64,000 nt of DNA from Cruorifilaria tuberocauda. Taxonomy: Eukaryota; Nematoda; Chromadorea; Rhabditida; Onchocercidae. Every line of letters starts with the position of its first letter. Within the stretch, counting starts at the first letter, position 1. Of this stretch, positions 60,812-64,000 are shown piece by piece. The stretch lies in assembly GCA_013365365.1 (NCBI GenBank), contig JABVXU010000154.1, forward strand, positions 50,318 to 114,317, in the 5' to 3' direction. The notes under the pieces were generated by a model. That model was not told where the DNA came from. It worked only from the letters and a program-made list of their open reading frames with translations, and did no database searches. The position numbers and the translations under genes were made by a program.

Positions 60812-63613
60812 TCAAATCGATAGAACTCTGCATTCTTGTAGAATTTTCCAACCAGTTCTATTGATCCATAGCGAAAAATATCTGAAATTAATCTACGGTA
60901 TTTAATTATAAATCACTTTTGATTTAAAATGTAATACTAATTATATATTGTTATTGATTTAAATTTTTTAAATTACTACGAATTAATTTATTAACAAACT
61001 ATAATTGAGAAAATTTAATTTCCTTCTATTAGATTTTTTATTTTTAAAAAATAAAGATTTATTATCAGATAAAATAGAAAAGAGAAATATGATTTCTAAA
61101 AATGAAAGAGTATGATAAAGTAATACTTTAAGAAGATTTTTAAAATGTTGATTAGTTTCTTTTGTAAATTTTATTTCATAAAATTTTGATTTGTATTCGA
61201 TTAATACTTTAAATTTCTATTTCAACAATAAATTATACAATAGATGATTTTAACGATTTAATGAAATGTTAGAAATCCAGTTTAGAAATTGTTTTTATTC
61301 CTTCTCTACTAATATTTTTACAGGATTAGAATTGTAACAACTTGATGACTTATGATGTTAAACTTGATAACAAATTTAACATCATAAGTTTTACTTTAAT
61401 CTATTAAAATAATCCAAGTGTGGTAATAGGTGGGATTTCGAAATGTTTAAAAATTATCCTATTATTCCTTTTTTCTACCTAATATTTATAAAATTGTCAA
61501 CAATAATAATTATTAATAATTAATAATAATAACAATAGTAATAATAAATAATAATAATAGTAATAATGATAATAATAAATAATTTTTTATTACAATAATA
61601 GTAATAATAACAAAAGCAATAATAATAATAAAATGACAAAAATGTAAGAAAAAAATATTTTACCTTCCTTCCGTAAAATTCTTCTTACTCTTTTGAATTT
61701 TATACTTTCCACGCTCCAAAACGATAAATGGACTTAGCGCATGTAGTTCAGTGATACAACGCTGTTGCGGTAATAATCGTAATTTTTTCATCGTTTCATA
61801 ATATATTTGTAATGCTGTCAATAATTCCCATAAAAACTTCAATATTTAAATTGAATTTATTTGAATTAAAAATGAATTAAATTGGATTAAATTAAATTAT
61901 TTGAATTGAATTGAATTAAGAATGAAATAAAATACGATTGATATTTCTAAACATTCAGCAATATCGGTTCAATATAAATATTAAAATTAGCTTCTTATCG
62001 GTTAAATTAGTTATTAGTTTCATTTAAAATCAAAATTACTTAAAATTAAACTTAAATTTAAATCTAAAACATAAACTAAACTTACAATTAGCAATGTATG
62101 CATGTATGAAAGTTTAATATTTTTCGAACTCTCGAATACTTATTTCAAATGATCAAATCAAAATAATTTAATTAAATTAAAAGAAAATTTGTTGTAAACA
62201 GAGACGATAGAAAAATAAAAATGAATATTATAAATTTAAATCACCAAAAACTGAAATAATTACTTACCAAACTTTAATCAACGATCAAAAAAAAGGGACA
62301 ATTTTGATTTAACTTAACTATTAAATATCAAATAAAATTTAACTATCAATTATCAAATAAGTTAGTAATAGCGATATAAAATGTAAAGGAAAATAAAATA
62401 TGTCAAATTTATTTCCTCTTTCCAACTTAACAACTTTATTCATTTCACTCAGATGTTTCTATTCCTTCTACAATATTTGTTGATATTGTCTGAATGCATG
62501 AAATAAGCTAATTAGCTTAATACTTAAGCTTTTCTTGATCAATTTAATGAAATTAAAAAGAAAAATATATACCACCAATCCCACGACATATCGGTGTTTG
62601 TGGTTCAATCAATTCGATATCATTATCATACATTGACATGATACCATCCAAATCACCTTCAGCATTGTAATTATCAAGCTGAAATAACAAATTTTTGACT
62701 ATTACCTAGTAACTATCAATAAGTAACTATTAATTCCCTCTAAACAATTGTATCAAAGTAGAAGAAATACATTCTCACTTATGTGATATTACTTTTAAAA
62801 AAAAAAAATTATAAATAAATAATTTTTTCTCTAGCTCTAATAAAATTCAAAAAAAAAAAACAAATCAATGAATATAAAAACATTCATGATAATATCATTA
62901 AGCAGCTAATATCATTAAGTGTAAAAAAATTAGAACAAATAATTTTGATAAGATATTATTATTTCGTCGCAACATTAAAAAGTAATACGTAAAGTTATCA
63001 CAAGCAAAACAAAAACATATATATTTATAAATAATTAAATAAAACTATATTTAAATTAATATTTGAATTGGAATAGTTAATAGAATTAACAAAGAATTCG
63101 ATTAAATGATATACGTTACAACGTTAAGAGTTGATATGTAAAGTGAAATACTCGTTACAATGTTAAAAAATAACACGAAAAGTTATCGCAAGCAAAACAA
63201 AAACATTATCGAAGTAATGAAATAATAAAATAACGCAATAAAACTGATATTTAAACTGAAATATTTAATGGAATTAAAAAAAAGAATTTGATTAAATCAT
63301 TGATAGGTTAAAAGTAATATAAAGTTATCGCAAGCAAAACAAAAATATCTACATTAATATAAAATAATTAAATAAAACGATATTTAAATCAATATTTGAA
63401 TTGAAATAGCTAATATTTGAATTGGAATAAATGATATTTGAATTGGAAAATTTGATAGAATTAAAAAAAACATGCCATTTTGGAATTCTCCTGAATGGCT
63501 TGATGCGATTGTTCAACGATAAACTGCGTTCTCGATAATGAATTGAGTAGCAGTTGTTGTTGCTTTCCAAGTCCAACATCAAATCTCGAGAAGGTGCCAG
63601 CTTGTCCGTCCAT
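60812..63613 (-). CDS. Small NTF2/SnoaL-like (DUF4440-type) protein
   Basis: Secure exons on the minus strand: 62678-62573, 61814-61664 and 60881-60812, in phase, 108 residues. The sequence follows the SnoaL-like pattern: helix then GDLDGIMSMYDND, a strand with IELIEPQTPICRG, the helix IGALQIYYETMKK, the strands LHALSPFIVLERGKYKI, and the final strand pair YFSLWINRTGWKILQECR. These small cone-shaped folds serve as binding pockets or association domains, and no activity can be assigned. The first exon probably ends at 63472. From an ATG at 63579 it joins in phase (36 codons). From the earlier ATG at 63613, whose frame gives a more helix-like QFIVEQSHQAIQENSK, it does not join in phase. So the start is unresolved. 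Confidence 0.65.
61348..61389. repeat. Inverted repeat in an intron of the NTF2-like gene
   Basis: ACTTATGATGTTAAA (61348-61362) and its exact reverse complement (61375-61389) are separated by 12 bases. A 15-bp perfect hairpin. Confidence 0.7.
61495..61640. repeat. AAT trinucleotide-type repeat
   Basis: AATAATAATAAT with TAATAGTAATA variants, about 145 bp. Confidence 0.92.
62990..63460. repeat. Three-copy repeat in the first intron of the NTF2-like gene
   Basis: The block AAAGTTATCGCAAGCAAAAC, then AAAAACAT, an AAATAATTAAATAAAACGAT-like part and ATATTTGAATTGGAATA occurs at about 62992, 63179 and 63321, spaced about 187 and 142 bp. Copies differ by short insertions. Confidence 0.82.
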
Positions 63614-63824
63614 GGATGAGTGGATGAAGTAGTTTTAGCAGTTGCTTTAAGAAATAACTTTCAATTCGTTATTGTAATATCATCGATACCTCATTCTTCA
63701 CTTCCTACACGCATTTTTAGACCTCTCTTCTCACTTACTTACAATTTTTATTATAACATTATAAGATAATATAATATAATATAGTTTTATATAATGCAAA
63801 TTGATAAAAATAATAATTATTATG

Positions 63825-64000
63825 ATAATAATCATAATAATAATAATAATAATAATAATAATCATGACAATTAATAATAAATAATAATAGTAATGATAAT
63901 AATAATCATGACAATTAATAATAAATAATAATAGTAATGATAATAATAATCATGACAATTAATAATAATTAATAATAATAATGATAATGATGATGACGGT
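63825..64000. repeat. AAT repeat with a 44-bp higher-order unit, running off the right edge
   Basis: An AAT run is followed by units containing CATGACAATTAATAATAAAT; CATGAC recurs at 63863, 63907 and 63951, exactly 44 bp apart. Confidence 0.92.

Overview
The window looks like nuclear DNA of a nematode, most likely a filarial or other spirurid worm. The evidence is strong A+T richness, small exons separated by mostly short GT..AG introns with TTTCAG-type 3' splice sites and GTAAGT-type donors, lone TTTCAG/TTGCAG acceptors just upstream of start codons (as expected for spliced-leader trans-splicing), and deep microsatellite-rich intergenic deserts. No bacterial operons, rRNA, CRISPR array or coding transposon were seen. 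All gene models below were joined by hand from splice signals, reading phase and homology recalled from protein families. No search was run.

Layout from left to right: (1) 1-5551, minus strand, the 5' eleven coding exons of a RASA1/p120-RasGAP-type protein (SH2-SH3-SH2-PH-C2), cut by the left window edge before the GAP domain. (2) 5.6-22.0 kb, a 16 kb gene-free desert with at least ten arrays of tandem repeats and microsatellites. (3) 22092-24182, plus strand, a compact two-exon CRTC (CREB-regulated transcription coactivator). (4) 24.3-32.0 kb, a second desert. (5) 31978-32560, minus strand, a candidate 80-residue gene, head to head with (6) 32574-41696, plus strand, a 13-exon, 913-residue protein that may be a Treslin/Sld3-type replication factor. 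(7) 43219-43990, plus, a lysine-rich protein of unknown function, followed 225 bp later by (8) 44216-49708, plus, PIGO (GPI ethanolamine-phosphate transferase 3). (9) 50282-51778, minus, an unrecognised mostly helical protein. (10) 53373-55961, minus, VAP (MSP-domain ER tether). (11) 60812-63613, minus, a small NTF2/SnoaL-like protein whose first exon is uncertain.

Functionally the neighbours do not form one pathway. RASA1 (Ras signalling) and CRTC (cAMP/AMPK-regulated transcription) are signalling proteins. PIGO and VAP both act at the ER. The lysine-rich gene and PIGO have spacing that would fit an operon.

The most noteworthy non-genic signals are a 32-bp hairpin inside a VAP intron, whose only two imperfections are G-U wobbles on one strand (55114-55197); a tRNA-promoter-like block in the next VAP intron; a CRE-like bZIP site upstream of the CRTC gene; a full palindromic CRE inside the large intron of the Treslin-like gene; and loss of the phosphotyrosine-binding arginine in the first SH2 domain of the RASA1 protein.
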